In this document: positions 35,828 through 45,741 of the stretch, piece after piece
How positions within the stretch are numbered: the first letter of the stretch is position 1
Layout: each line of letters opens with the position of its first letter
The notes under the pieces: model-generated
Databases searched by the model: none
What the model was told of the DNA's origin: nothing
The model's input: the letters and a program-made list of their open reading frames with translations, nothing else
Source of the DNA: Aulosira sp. FACHB-615
GTDB taxonomy: Bacteria; Cyanobacteriota; Cyanobacteriia; Cyanobacteriales; Nostocaceae
DNA length: 64,000 nt
Reading direction: 5' to 3'
Assembly: GCF_014698045.1 (NCBI RefSeq)
Contig: NZ_JACJSE010000012.1
Coordinates: 124,001 to 188,000, forward strand
Translations under genes and position numbers: made by a program

Positions 35828-36607
35828 CTACACTTTGATAGCGATAATGCGAATTCTGCGATAGTCTGCCAGCCAAACATGATTGTTGTAAAGTGTAGGC
35901 TTGAGGTAGTCTTCAACATTACGAATCACTTCTACTTGTTCCAAAGCCGAAAGGTTGGTGAAAAAATTACTAGCAAACATTTCTAGCCAGTTTTTGATAC
36001 CTGCTGTCTCATCTGCTAAGACAGTGGGGCGGGGAAACAAAATAGCATGAGTAACTTCAAACCCTTGTTTTTCCAGTAAACTACTATACTCACTAATACT
36101 AGGAAAATACCAAGGATTGAAAGTTTGGGGGTGAGATAGACCAATTTTTGCCAAAGCCATATACAAGGCTTGAACTATAGATTCTACGTTACCTTTACCA
36201 CCAAATTCCGCAACAAAACGCCCTCCTGGTTTGAGTGCTTGATATATGGAGGCGATCGCAGCATCGGCTTCTTTGATCCAATGCAAGGTAGCATTAGAAA
36301 ATACAGCATCAAATAGTTTGTCTATTTGCAAGTTACGAGCATCAGCAATTTCAAACCGTAAATCAGGATAATTTTGTCGCGCCTTTTCAATCATTGTGGC
36401 GGCGCTATCAATTCCCATCACCTCAGCACCAGACTCAGCAATTTTCGCAGCAAGTTGCCCAGTTCCACAACCTAAATCTAAAATCAATTCTCCCGGTTTG
36501 GGGTTCAGCCATTGCAATAAATCTTCGCCATATTGCCACACAAAAGCGTGTTTATCTTCATAAAGCAAAGCATTCCAATTATCTTTGGATGGCGAAATCT
36601 GATTCAT
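35828..36607 (-). CDS. SAM-dependent methyltransferase, trans-aconitate methyltransferase-like
   Basis: 259 residues from the ATG at 36607; a TTG seven codons upstream is less likely. The Rossmann-type SAM motifs are clear: ILDLGCGTGQLA (motif I), VMGIDSAATMIEKA (motif II), and the AVFSNATLHWIKE and LKPGGRFVAEFGG segments. This order matches the Tam/UbiE-like class I group. The substrate is not evident and no operon partner is present. A G/C-rich palindromic repeat tract (36650-36715) lies upstream. Confidence 0.82.
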   Translation of the reverse strand: MNQISPSKDNWNALLYEDKHAFVWQYGEDLLQWLNPKPGELILDLGCGTGQLAAKIAESGAEVMGIDSAATMIEKARQNYPDLRFEIADARNLQIDKLFDAVFSNATLHWIKEADAAIASIYQALKPGGRFVAEFGGKGNVESIVQALYMALAKIGLSHPQTFNPWYFPSISEYSSLLEKQGFEVTHAILFPRPTVLADETAGIKNWLEMFASNFFTNLSALEQVEVIRNVEDYLKPTLYNNHVWLADYRRIRIIAIKV

Positions 36608-36739
36608 GTTCAGTAAAATCTTACGCAATGAGAGGAAAAATCAAGAGTTTGAAGAAGGGTGTAGGAGTCTTAGGTATTCAAAACCCTTACACCCCCACAC
36701 CCTTACACCCAACTTCAACAACTAACCTTTGTGCGAAAA

Positions 36740-38476
36740 TTACGCCGGATAAATCCTTAAGCGACGATTAGGTTCTTCGCCAAAACTATGGGATTTGAGG
36801 CGATAATGTTCTACCAACTCATGCTGCATTTTGCGGACTTGGGGAGAACGGGGCAGTAACTCTACTGGTTGTCCTTTAGGAATGACAATTTGCTCGACTG
36901 CAAGTCTAGCTTCTTCTAGGGCATCAATTTCGTCATCGCTACCACTGTGCAGAAAAAGTTGCAATTCGCGGTCATCAGCAATTTCTGGTTCATCGATGTT
37001 CAATAACCGCCGCAGTCCACGGGTAATTTGCGGAATGGTGCTGGCTTTAATCATGTGGATAGGCACATGACGGGCTTTAGCCATTTGCCGTAGTTTAGCG
37101 TGGTTTTTGACATGCGATCGCAATGCCAAAATTGCATCAGCACTATCGATGTCTTTTGTCAATACCACAGGCAAAGTCAGCACACTAACTACCTGTTCTA
37201 ATTGGTGGCGACTCACCCCATAAGGATAAACATGCAGTGGCAAATCTTCCCCGTTGGGGCCAGCGTTCTTCGTGGCGGCGAAATCAATGGTGTCGGAGTA
37301 GTTAAAGGATTCCTCTAGCAAGCGGTCAAACTCGCTCTGTCCAGTTGTTTTTTCCCTCTCTAGACTCAATGGCGGAAGTGCCACCATCTGTCCCGATGCC
37401 CGCCAGCCACTAGACTGTCGCCCAGAGGAGAAAGTGTCTTCCCCACTCGCTAAATGACCGCCACGACCATTCACCACCGATAGCTGTCGAGTCATGACAA
37501 CTTTGCCATTATCATCCACAGTGCGGGTTTGTGGGCTTGGTTGCCGTCCACGCAATAAAGTATCTACTGTGTCAGCAACACTTTCGTGAACTACCCAACG
37601 CTGTCGTTCTAACATCTCTACAGCAATTTCAAAGGTAGGCGGAGCTTTACGCTCTAACACCGTTTTTTGCGAACCACGCCTTCTGGCTTCGTCGTCTCCC
37701 AGTGTCACAGCCTGAATCCCACCAACCAAATCAGAAAGTGTGGGGTTTTTGATCAGGTTTTCAATTTGGTTCCCATGAGCAGTGCCTACTAACTGCACAC
37801 CACGTTCGGCAATGGTACGCGCTGCTAAAGCTTCCAGTTCGGTGCCGATTTCATCAATCACAATTACTTCCGGCATGTGATTTTCCACTGCCTCAATCAT
37901 GACTTGATGCTGAAGTTCTGGATGAGCTACTTGCATCCTTCTCGCACGACCAATGGCAGGGTGAGCAATATCGCCATCTCCCGCAATTTCGTTGGAGGTG
38001 TCGATAATTACTACTCGTTTGTTTAGCTCATCTGCCAACACACGGGCAATTTCCCGCAGGGCAGTAGTTTTACCCACACCTGGACGACCTAGCATGAGAA
38101 TGGATTTACCTGTTTCTACCAAATCGCGGATCATACCGATAGTACCGAATACCGCACGACCAACACGACAGGTTAAGCCAATTATCTTACCATTCCGATT
38201 GCGGATAGCACTGATCCGATGCAAAGTTTGCTCAATTCCTGCTCGATTATCTCCGCCAAAGGTGCCGACTCGCTGAATACAATCATCAATTTGTGCTTGA
38301 GTTACGGGTGTTTCACTCAGATACTCAGCTTGATTAGGAAAGCGAGCTTCTGGGCGACGACCCAAATCCAAGACTACTTCAACTAAACTATCTCGCTGAG
38401 GATGATTTTCTAGTACTTGTCGCAAGTCTTGGGGCAAGATGTCTAATAACTTTTGGAGATCGTCTTTAATCGTCAT
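36740..38476 (-). CDS. ycf45: Ycf45/SpoIIIAA-type AAA ATPase with R3H-like C-terminus
   Basis: 578 residues from the ATG at 38476. The frame is open a further 29 codons into ldpA, but the internal start leaves a clean 40-bp gap and matches how the family begins (MTIKDDLQKL). Walker A GRPGVGKT is at 130-137 and Walker B VIVIDEIG follows about 90 residues later. The middle (about 335-400) is low complexity. The C-terminal 60 residues (HYRLKSHSFGEEPNRRLRIYP) look like an R3H nucleic-acid binding domain. It is related to the plastid ycf45 product and to the sporulation ATPase SpoIIIAA. Cellular role not settled. It follows ldpA on the same strand. Confidence 0.88.
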   Translation of the reverse strand: MTIKDDLQKLLDILPQDLRQVLENHPQRDSLVEVVLDLGRRPEARFPNQAEYLSETPVTQAQIDDCIQRVGTFGGDNRAGIEQTLHRISAIRNRNGKIIGLTCRVGRAVFGTIGMIRDLVETGKSILMLGRPGVGKTTALREIARVLADELNKRVVIIDTSNEIAGDGDIAHPAIGRARRMQVAHPELQHQVMIEAVENHMPEVIVIDEIGTELEALAARTIAERGVQLVGTAHGNQIENLIKNPTLSDLVGGIQAVTLGDDEARRRGSQKTVLERKAPPTFEIAVEMLERQRWVVHESVADTVDTLLRGRQPSPQTRTVDDNGKVVMTRQLSVVNGRGGHLASGEDTFSSGRQSSGWRASGQMVALPPLSLEREKTTGQSEFDRLLEESFNYSDTIDFAATKNAGPNGEDLPLHVYPYGVSRHQLEQVVSVLTLPVVLTKDIDSADAILALRSHVKNHAKLRQMAKARHVPIHMIKASTIPQITRGLRRLLNIDEPEIADDRELQLFLHSGSDDEIDALEEARLAVEQIVIPKGQPVELLPRSPQVRKMQHELVEHYRLKSHSFGEEPNRRLRIYPA

Positions 38477-38516
38477 GCTTTCTATGGTGACGTTTTGAGA
38501 GATAACGAACGAGCGA

Positions 38517-39686
38517 TTATCGCTCTTGCTGTGACTTGATCTGGGAAACGAGAGAATAGGCAAGCCCTACAGCTTCCCACAATAAGTCCGGTTCTGATTC
38601 CAGGTGGACATTCCCTTGAACACTGGCGTAATTCACCTCCTTATTCTCCAACTGTTCGAGAATTGGCGACAGCAATACACGGGCATAGCTTCCGTAGGCG
38701 ACTCCTGCTATTGAGGCAGAGGGGAGGAGGGGCAGAGGGGCAGAGGGGAAGGAAGAATTGTTCTCCCCTGCACCCCTGCTCCCCTGCACCCCTGCTCTCT
38801 TCAGTAGTCCCATTGCCTTTAACTTAGCAACGGTGTAGCTATTTGTGCCACCTGCTAACTGCACATATCCGGGTAGGTTCGCTGCCAAAACTTTTTGTCC
38901 TAATTTGACTGCCGCCGTAGTGGTACCATCTCCAATATCACCACTCATCGGACGACCATCGGTTTGCCAAATTAAACTACGAGGACGTGGGGTAATTAGT
39001 TCATAAATTGCTTTTAAGTAATCAATCATGCCATCGCCATCAGGACAACTGATAGCCAATAACTGAAGTTGTTCAGCCCAAGGTGAAATTGCTTGCCATA
39101 ATTTTTGAAATTCTACTAATCTGCCGACTTGTGTATGAATTTCTACGGCATTTACTCCTGTGGAAATTACCATTGGCGCGATCGCCTCTGGTGTTGATAT
39201 ATATGATCTAGTATAAATTATATCGTAAGGGCATAATGGGATGCAACGACCACAACCGTAACATTTCTGAGATTCTACCCCAGAAAAATTATCTGGTTTC
39301 CGGTTAAATGCGATCGCCTGTGCCGGACAAACTCGCTCACATGGTCTAAGACAGTCAGAGGGACAATGAACGGCATCAAACTCGGCTTTGCGAAAATGGG
39401 GGTCTTCACCATCATTCAAACTCACCATTAACAAAGGCGAACCACCTTGATAGTCGAAGCCTCGTTCTTGGGCGGCTTTAGTCAGGTTTTTAGCTGCTTG
39501 CAGTCCGGCTTTGGCTGCTGCTATCACCGCCGGGTCAGCAGCGACATCTATACAGTCAGCACCCGCCAAAGTGTAGGCTAAAGTTAAACTTCTGACTGCT
39601 GGCAAATGTTGGTAGCTGGCTCCACAAATGAGCTTGAACCAGCGACCGTTTTCCAGGGAATGTAAAGGGGCAAACAAATCAGTCAC
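38517..39686 (-). CDS. ldpA: LdpA-like iron-sulfur protein (light-dependent period)
   Basis: 389 residues. Two ferredoxin-type cysteine sets are present: C108, C112, C116, C120 and C142, C145, C148, C152. They can carry two [4Fe-4S] clusters, as known for LdpA, a redox sensor that adjusts circadian period in Synechococcus. Residues of about 297-327 are a Gly/Pro/Ser/Leu-rich insert encoded by a palindromic GGGGCAGAGGGGCAG / CCCCTGCACCCCTGC repeat tract. The gene lies 40 bp upstream of the Ycf45-type gene, so the two may be co-transcribed. Whether it has a clock role here is inference from the Synechococcus protein. Confidence 0.88.
   Translation of the reverse strand: MTDLFAPLHSLENGRWFKLICGASYQHLPAVRSLTLAYTLAGADCIDVAADPAVIAAAKAGLQAAKNLTKAAQERGFDYQGGSPLLMVSLNDGEDPHFRKAEFDAVHCPSDCLRPCERVCPAQAIAFNRKPDNFSGVESQKCYGCGRCIPLCPYDIIYTRSYISTPEAIAPMVISTGVNAVEIHTQVGRLVEFQKLWQAISPWAEQLQLLAISCPDGDGMIDYLKAIYELITPRPRSLIWQTDGRPMSGDIGDGTTTAAVKLGQKVLAANLPGYVQLAGGTNSYTVAKLKAMGLLKRAGVQGSRGAGENNSSFPSAPLPLLPSASIAGVAYGSYARVLLSPILEQLENKEVNYASVQGNVHLESEPDLLWEAVGLAYSLVSQIKSQQER
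38706..38798. repeat. G/C-rich repeat tract inside ldpA
   Basis: GAGGGGCAG-type repeats (left part) and CCCCTGCACCCCTGCTC repeats (right part) are mutually complementary, so the tract folds back. It stays in the ldpA reading frame and adds about 31 residues. Confidence 0.75.
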
Positions 39687-39925
39687 ATCTCTATTATGCT
39701 TTTATGTAACTGAAAATAGTAGTCTTTAATCAATAAAAATTTTTTGACACTATTTTGACTTTCTGAGTAACCAGACTCTCACTTTTGACAGCTAATGTCA
39801 ATCAACTGTTGCTCTAAATTCTCTTGCTACCGAGAACAAATCAATATATTTTTGATTTTAAATTATGTAAATTTTATTGCTCAGTATATACCAATCTACT
39901 TGCTATCCGGTATAAAATCCTATCC

Positions 39926-41761
39926 TCACCACTGGGGCATAGATGCAATAAAGTCAATCACTGTTTCTGGTTTTAAAGGTTGAGAAAACAGAAACCCTTG
40001 AGCAAAGTCACAGTTCAAACTTCTTAATTTTACTAATTGTTCTTGAGTTTCTACGCCTTCAGCAATCACAGTCATATTCATAGATTTAGCAATACTAATT
40101 ATTGTTGGTACTAGTCCTAGATTATCTTGATAAAACTGCATTCTAGTAATAAAAGACTTATCAATTTTTAAAGAATCTAAAGGCAAACTATGGATATAGC
40201 TGAGAGAAGAGTAACCAGTACCAAAATCATCCATTACTAACTTGACGTTGCGTTGTTTGATTTCCTCAATCATGCTTCTCACCGCATGAGTATTTTCCAT
40301 AATCACACTTTCGGTAATTTCTAATTCTAGATTTTTGGGATTAACTTTGGTGTCATGAATAATTTGATCAATTTGGTTAATTAAGTTAGCTTGGGTAAAC
40401 AGACGCGCACTTAAATTAACACTCATCGTTAAATTTTTAGGAATATTTGGATGCTCTTGCCAAAGGCGTAATTGTTGACAAGCTGATTGTAAAACCCAGA
40501 TATCAATTTCGTTAATCAAACCTGTTTCTTCGGCTATGGGGATAAACTCTGTGGGAGCCATTAAACCCCGCACAGGATGTTGCCAACGGACTAATGCTTC
40601 AAAGCCAGTAATTTGACCAGTACTTAAGGTAATAATCGGCTGATAATAAATAATCAACTCTCTTCTTTCAATGGCTCGCCGCAGATCATTTTCAATTTCT
40701 AACAGTTGAATAGCTTCTTGGTACATTGCCGGGTCAAAGACTTTATAACTGGCTTTACCTTGCGCTTTAGCACGATACATAGCTGTGTCGGCATCCCGTA
40801 ATAAATACTCTGGTTTTTCGTAATCTTTACAACCCCAATTAATCCCAATACTAGCATTCATAAATACTTCATATCTAGACAATTTAAATGTCATAGATAG
40901 TTCTTGGAGCATGAGTTCGGCAACTTGAATTGCGGAATTAATATCGGAAATATTTTCGAGAAGAATACCAAATTCATCACCACCGAGTCTTGCTAGGGTA
41001 TCACCAGGATTCAAGCATGATTGCAGACGACGCGCAATCGCAATCAGTAATTCATCTCCCACAAGATGACCGAGAGAATCATTGACAACTTTGAAGCGAT
41101 CGCAATCTAAATATAGGACAGCAAAATGATAGTTTTTATCTTCTCTCGCTAGGTTAAGAGCTTTGCCTAACTGTCTTAAAAACAAAACCCGATTTGGTAA
41201 TCCTGTGAGTGCGTCATGGAGAACTATATCTAGTAATTTATCTTGTAATTGTTGCCGAGAAATTATTTCTCGTTGCAGTTTTTGTAGAGCATTTTCTAAT
41301 TCCCAAGTTCGAGATTTGACTCTTTGCTCTAGTTCTGTATTGAGTCTTAAAATTTCTAATCTTGCTTGTCTCAGTTCTAGTTGATTTTGAACGCGCACTA
41401 CAACTTCTTCAAACTCAAAGGGTTTAGTAATATAGTCTACTCCCCCTAATCTAAAACCTTTAATTTTATCGAAGACATCATCTAAAGCACTAATAAAAAT
41501 TACGGGAATATCTGCGGTTAAATCCCAACTCTTAAACCGCCGACAAACTTCATAGCCGTCAACTTCCGGCATCATAATATCAAGTAAAATTAGATCCGGT
41601 AAAACAGTTTGACAAGCAGTTAAAGCCATTTGCCAGTTTAACGCTTTACGGACGTTGTATCCTTTTCTAGCCAGTAGAGAGGATAAAACTCTCAAGTTAT
41701 CTGCCTTGTCGTCAATTATTAAGATATCTTTTTTATCCGGGTCTAACTGCTGGTGGTTCAT
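39926..41761 (-). CDS. Response regulator with GGDEF and EAL domains
   Basis: 611 residues. The receiver (about 10-125) has D17/D18, D61 and K113. A coiled coil (about 126-175) follows. The GGDEF domain (about 180-345) has an intact GGDEF at 260-264 and DALTGLPNR. The EAL domain (about 355-605) has intact FEALVRW (388-390) and DDFGTGYSSL. Both domains look catalytically competent, so it may make and degrade cyclic di-GMP under control of a kinase. No cognate kinase gene is adjacent. It is flanked by a 957-bp non-coding region upstream. Confidence 0.92.
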   Translation of the reverse strand: MNHQQLDPDKKDILIIDDKADNLRVLSSLLARKGYNVRKALNWQMALTACQTVLPDLILLDIMMPEVDGYEVCRRFKSWDLTADIPVIFISALDDVFDKIKGFRLGGVDYITKPFEFEEVVVRVQNQLELRQARLEILRLNTELEQRVKSRTWELENALQKLQREIISRQQLQDKLLDIVLHDALTGLPNRVLFLRQLGKALNLAREDKNYHFAVLYLDCDRFKVVNDSLGHLVGDELLIAIARRLQSCLNPGDTLARLGGDEFGILLENISDINSAIQVAELMLQELSMTFKLSRYEVFMNASIGINWGCKDYEKPEYLLRDADTAMYRAKAQGKASYKVFDPAMYQEAIQLLEIENDLRRAIERRELIIYYQPIITLSTGQITGFEALVRWQHPVRGLMAPTEFIPIAEETGLINEIDIWVLQSACQQLRLWQEHPNIPKNLTMSVNLSARLFTQANLINQIDQIIHDTKVNPKNLELEITESVIMENTHAVRSMIEEIKQRNVKLVMDDFGTGYSSLSYIHSLPLDSLKIDKSFITRMQFYQDNLGLVPTIISIAKSMNMTVIAEGVETQEQLVKLRSLNCDFAQGFLFSQPLKPETVIDFIASMPQW

Positions 41762-42718
41762 TACATCTTGCTTCTCGTCAATTCCATAGTTTTCTCAAAC
41801 TGATACTTATTAGCTAAATTGTTGAAAACCCGGCACATTTGATTGTAATCTTATCCTGAAAATATTTTTCTTTGGGATCGCAGATTTGATTTTCTGCTTG
41901 GCATTTGTGAGATGACTTAGCTGCTGTGATCAAAATAGATACCTTACCTGTTCCACAAAAATCGGGAATTCAGTAATACTGAGTTTTCTAATTGGTCTAG
42001 CAGCTTTACTATTGTTGTACTTTATTTTGCAATGCAAGATAAACCAATAGCCTCACAACGACTCTCAATTACAAGACAAAGGTCTTAATTATAACTAATA
42101 TCATGGGTATTTTGGCATAAACCTTGGTAATGAGGAGATGAAACGATTGAGTAAGCGGAAGTTTAAATATCATGGTTGTTGGATTTTTCCCTAGCTCCCG
42201 TTGTGGATAACTCAGGCAATTTTAGATACATAATTTGCTCCGGGTTATTACTGTGTGATACGTTCAAAGCTACAAAGGATATTACTATTTTTAGTATAAA
42301 GATTTACTTTTGCCAAGCTCTACGCATACATAGCAGAGGCAATTTTATAATTACACTAAGTCCTGAAACTTTTGTATGGCAGCAGAATTTAGACTATTGT
42401 GGAGTTTGAGATGTTGGATTTTCTTATGATTGACTGGTAAGTTTTTCGGGGATTCATCTATTGCAATCATTTGTCAATTTGGCCTTACTGTAATCTAGCT
42501 TAGTGATATCTCAAGGTTACTGTTTAGCCAAAATCAAAAATAGATGAACACTTGTTTACTCAAGTCTTTGGGAGCAAATTTGAACTTAGAGATTTTTAGT
42601 AAATAGTTTACAAGTCTCGCACTTGCAGCTAAAAACCTGATAATAAATATTCAAATCTTGTAAGCACAATTGCATAATAGCTTAACAGTCATCCAATTAT
42701 TGATATTAATAAAATTTA
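41762..42718. other. Non-coding region
   Basis: 957 bases, A+T-rich, between the REC-GGDEF-EAL gene and the MOSC gene. One 77-codon ORF (42176-42409) has no domain or ribosome site and is discounted. Bases 42430-42470 share a motif (GATTGACTGGTAAG, GCAATCATT) with 52560-52607, apparently a small dispersed sequence. No RNA gene recognised. Confidence 0.5.
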
Positions 42719-43516
42719 TTAATTAATATCTGGAATTATTTCGATTTCATCACCAATTTGTAATATTTTGCCAGATTCTGATATGTGTACTCTAGTATTC
42801 ACACTCAAGCGGTAAAAATGATTAAAGTGTGATAGATTTACTGAGTCTGGTAATGTTGCTTGTCGCTGTTGGATAAATATTTTTTGGAAACTTGGGTAAA
42901 CTGCGGCTGAGTCAGGATTCCTGGTTGGGACTACACAACGCTGGCATGGGTTGACTCCAAAAAACTGCACATTTCCCACTCGCAAGGCGACTAATTGATC
43001 TGGTTCACTAAATAAATGATCTTCCCAAAAAGCTGGTACACCTGCGATTTCAATGTTGGCACGTATCCGACGACGCATTTCATCGACAGTGACACCAGGA
43101 AACCACGAAGCAACTTCTGTTAAAGTTGCTGTACTAATTACAGTTGGGCCAGGAGAATCGGTATCATCAGGAAAACCCATTAGCGAGTTTTGAGCGATGG
43201 TAAGGGAAAACCCAAAAAAATCACTTAAAGCGGCGGTTAATTTTTCTCTCTCTGTATTTAAATTAAAAACTAATGGTGAATCCTGGTGAGGAATTTTCAG
43301 AGAGATGGTTTGATCGCCAGAGGTGTTTTGATAATCCGCCCGCAGTAAATGAATTTTGGGATGACGCTTACCATTGACAAATTTACTTTGTACATCAAAA
43401 AGGGCGAACTCGCGATCGCCTTTTAATGCGCCACTAGACAAAACCTCGGCTTGTGCCACTTCTACCCCATCTAGTGACTTAATTGGGTAAATTACGATTT
43501 TGGCTAGGTACGGCAT
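42719..43516 (-). CDS. MOSC domain protein, YcbX-like
   Basis: 265 residues. The N-terminal MOSC beta-barrel domain is recognisable from YPIKSLDGVEV and LKGDREFALFD. The C-terminal MOSC domain carries the conserved cysteine in NPCQRCVVPT near 218-226. MOSC proteins bind sulfur or molybdenum cofactor and reduce N-hydroxylated compounds in the YcbX/mARC group. It lies 15 bp after lepB on the same strand and could be co-transcribed. Substrate unknown. Confidence 0.87.
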   Translation of the reverse strand: MPYLAKIVIYPIKSLDGVEVAQAEVLSSGALKGDREFALFDVQSKFVNGKRHPKIHLLRADYQNTSGDQTISLKIPHQDSPLVFNLNTEREKLTAALSDFFGFSLTIAQNSLMGFPDDTDSPGPTVISTATLTEVASWFPGVTVDEMRRRIRANIEIAGVPAFWEDHLFSEPDQLVALRVGNVQFFGVNPCQRCVVPTRNPDSAAVYPSFQKIFIQQRQATLPDSVNLSHFNHFYRLSVNTRVHISESGKILQIGDEIEIIPDIN

Positions 43517-43531
43517 TTTCAGATAACTTGG

Positions 43532-44173
43532 TTAGGGATACAAGGGTGATTTATCAATACCGCCAACATGATTTAACGGCCAAAAGCGCAATACAGCCCG
43601 ACCGATAATATTCTCGCGGGGTACAACACCCCAACAACGGCTATCGTAACTGCTGTTACGGTTGTCACCTAAAACTAGGTAAGCATTTGGCGGTATTGTC
43701 TGCGCTTTAGCTAGGAAAGCTGGTTGCTGTCCAGAGGTGCAAACATCAACCACTGTGCGCTGGCTAGAACCTAAATAAGCTTCTTCTTCCAAGGGTTTGT
43801 TATTAATGTAGACTTTACCATCACGCAGTTCTACTGTTTCTCCTGGTAAGCCAATCACACGTTTAATAAACGCATCTTGATATTGTTCACGCTTGAGTTC
43901 GTCAGTGGGTGAAAAAACCACAATATCTCCCCGTTGGGGGCTGGCAAACTTATACTTCAACTTATCAACAATAATCTTGTCTGCTTCCCACTGGTTTTGA
44001 GTCCCATGCAAAGTTGGTTCCATAGAACCAGAAGGAATCCAGCGAGCTTCAGCAACAAAAGTACGAATGCCCAGGGCAAGAACGATACTTAATACAACTG
44101 TTCTACCTAGCTCGGCAATCCAGGAATTATCGGGTTTTTGATTAGAATTTTGATCAGACACTTGATTTTGCAT
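43532..44173 (-). CDS. lepB: Signal peptidase I
   Basis: 213 residues with one N-terminal membrane helix (about 25-42). Catalytic Ser50 is in PSGSMEPTL and Lys104 in KRVIGLPGE, and the GDNRNSSYDSR box lies near 168. It removes signal peptides at the outer face of the cytoplasmic or thylakoid membrane, and would process the exported proteins seen elsewhere in the window. It is divergent from the dihydroorotase-like gene, with 245 bp between them. Confidence 0.94.
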   Translation of the reverse strand: MQNQVSDQNSNQKPDNSWIAELGRTVVLSIVLALGIRTFVAEARWIPSGSMEPTLHGTQNQWEADKIIVDKLKYKFASPQRGDIVVFSPTDELKREQYQDAFIKRVIGLPGETVELRDGKVYINNKPLEEEAYLGSSQRTVVDVCTSGQQPAFLAKAQTIPPNAYLVLGDNRNSSYDSRCWGVVPRENIIGRAVLRFWPLNHVGGIDKSPLYP

Positions 44174-44418
44174 GAAAGTACTGAAGTAAGGAAAAGTGTA
44201 GTAATTAACTAGCTTAGGGAAAGTCTATCTGTTAATTTTAACGAGAAAATTAGGTTCTCTAGGTGAGTTTTAGCATCTTTACAGACAGATGTATAAGTTA
44301 AAAATAAACTTTTTTTGAATCAGCTGCAAAAATTGATCATAGAAAGAGCAAGCAAGTTTCATCTAAGATTAAAGCTTGCCGTCACACATAACTCCTTTCC
44401 TTCAAATTTTTTAGCTCC

Positions 44419-45741
44419 ATGTCATCTTCAGAAAGTTTACTAATTCGCCGCGCTCGCATTGTCCTACCCAATGGTGAATTCATGGTTGGGGATGTACTTG
44501 TGCGCGATCGCCTCATCCAAGAAGTGGCACCGGAGATTGCTGGTACCATTGTCACCAGAGAGGTTGACGCACAAGGGTTAACTTTGTTGCCAGGAGTTAT
44601 CGACCCGCAAGTGCATTTTCGGGAACCAGGACTAGAACATAAAGAAGATTTATTTACCGCTAGTTGTGCCTGTGCTAAGGGCGGTGTAACTTCGTTTTTA
44701 GAAATGCCTAATACCCGCCCCCTGACTACTACTCAAGCGGCATTAGATGATAAACTCCAACGGGCAGCTAGTAAGTGTGTAGTGAATTATGGCTTTTTTA
44801 TTGGTGCAACCGCAGAAGTTTTGCCAGATTTACTCACAGCCCAACCAACACCAGGAATTAAAGTTTTCATGGGTTCGATGCACGGTCAGTTACTGGTTGA
44901 CCAAGATACTGTGCTGGAAGCCATTTTCGCCCAAGGCGATCGCTTAATTGCGGTTCACGCTGAAGACCAAGAACGCATTAATCAACGACGACAAGAGTTT
45001 GCTGGTATTCATGACCCAGCAATTCACTCCCAAATTCAAGATAATCAAGCGGCGCTGTTAGCTACCCAAAAAGCCTTAAATCTTTCTAAAAAATATCAGC
45101 GTCGGCTACATATATTACATCTGTCCACAGGCGAAGAAGCTGAGTTGTTACGTCAAGACAAACCGCGTTGGGTGACTGCGGAGGTCACACCACAGCATTT
45201 GCTATTAAATAGCAGTGCTTATCAAGATATTGGCACTTTAGCGCAAATGAATCCGCCATTGCGATCGCCCCACGATAACGAAGTTCTCTGGCAAGCGTTA
45301 CGGGATGGTGTGATTGATTTTATCGCCACCGACCATGCCCCCCACACCTTGGCAGAAAAAGCCCAAGAATACCCCAATACACCTTCGGGAATGCCCGGTG
45401 TCGAGACTTCTTTACCATTGATGTTAACTGCGGCAATGCAAGGAAAATGTACTGTGGCGCAAGTTGCCAACTGGATGTCTAATGCGGTGGCGCAAGCTTA
45501 TAAAATTCCGCATAAAGGAGCGATCGCACCTGGTTACGATGCCGATTTAGTCTTGGTAGACTTGGATAATTACAGTCCCGTCCGTCGGGAAGATTTGTTA
45601 ACCAAATGTGGTTGGAGTCCCTTTGAAGGTTGGAACCTCACAGGCTGGCCTGTCATCACAATTGTGGGTGGACAAATTGTCTATGAACAAAATCGCGTTA
45701 ATACTGACGTGCGCGGTCAAGCTTTAACTTTCTCTTCATAA
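44419..45741 (+). CDS. pyrC: Dihydroorotase-like amidohydrolase with altered metal motif
   Basis: 440 residues with the class I dihydroorotase layout: IDPQVHFREPG (62-70), EMPNTRPLT near 95, VHAEDQ near 177, LHILHLSTGE near 232, and ATDHAPHT near 310 (metal Asp). The usual D-x-H-x-H at the first site reads D62-P-Q64-V-H66, so the first metal histidine is glutamine. The remaining ligands are in place. It would catalyse ring closure of carbamoyl aspartate in pyrimidine synthesis if active; another amidohydrolase activity or a structural role is possible. Confidence 0.85.
   Translation: MSSSESLLIRRARIVLPNGEFMVGDVLVRDRLIQEVAPEIAGTIVTREVDAQGLTLLPGVIDPQVHFREPGLEHKEDLFTASCACAKGGVTSFLEMPNTRPLTTTQAALDDKLQRAASKCVVNYGFFIGATAEVLPDLLTAQPTPGIKVFMGSMHGQLLVDQDTVLEAIFAQGDRLIAVHAEDQERINQRRQEFAGIHDPAIHSQIQDNQAALLATQKALNLSKKYQRRLHILHLSTGEEAELLRQDKPRWVTAEVTPQHLLLNSSAYQDIGTLAQMNPPLRSPHDNEVLWQALRDGVIDFIATDHAPHTLAEKAQEYPNTPSGMPGVETSLPLMLTAAMQGKCTVAQVANWMSNAVAQAYKIPHKGAIAPGYDADLVLVDLDNYSPVRREDLLTKCGWSPFEGWNLTGWPVITIVGGQIVYEQNRVNTDVRGQALTFSS

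Noticed and set aside
42176..42409. 77-codon ORF in the 957-bp gap
   Set aside because: No ribosome site, no domain, and composition like the surrounding A+T-rich non-coding DNA.
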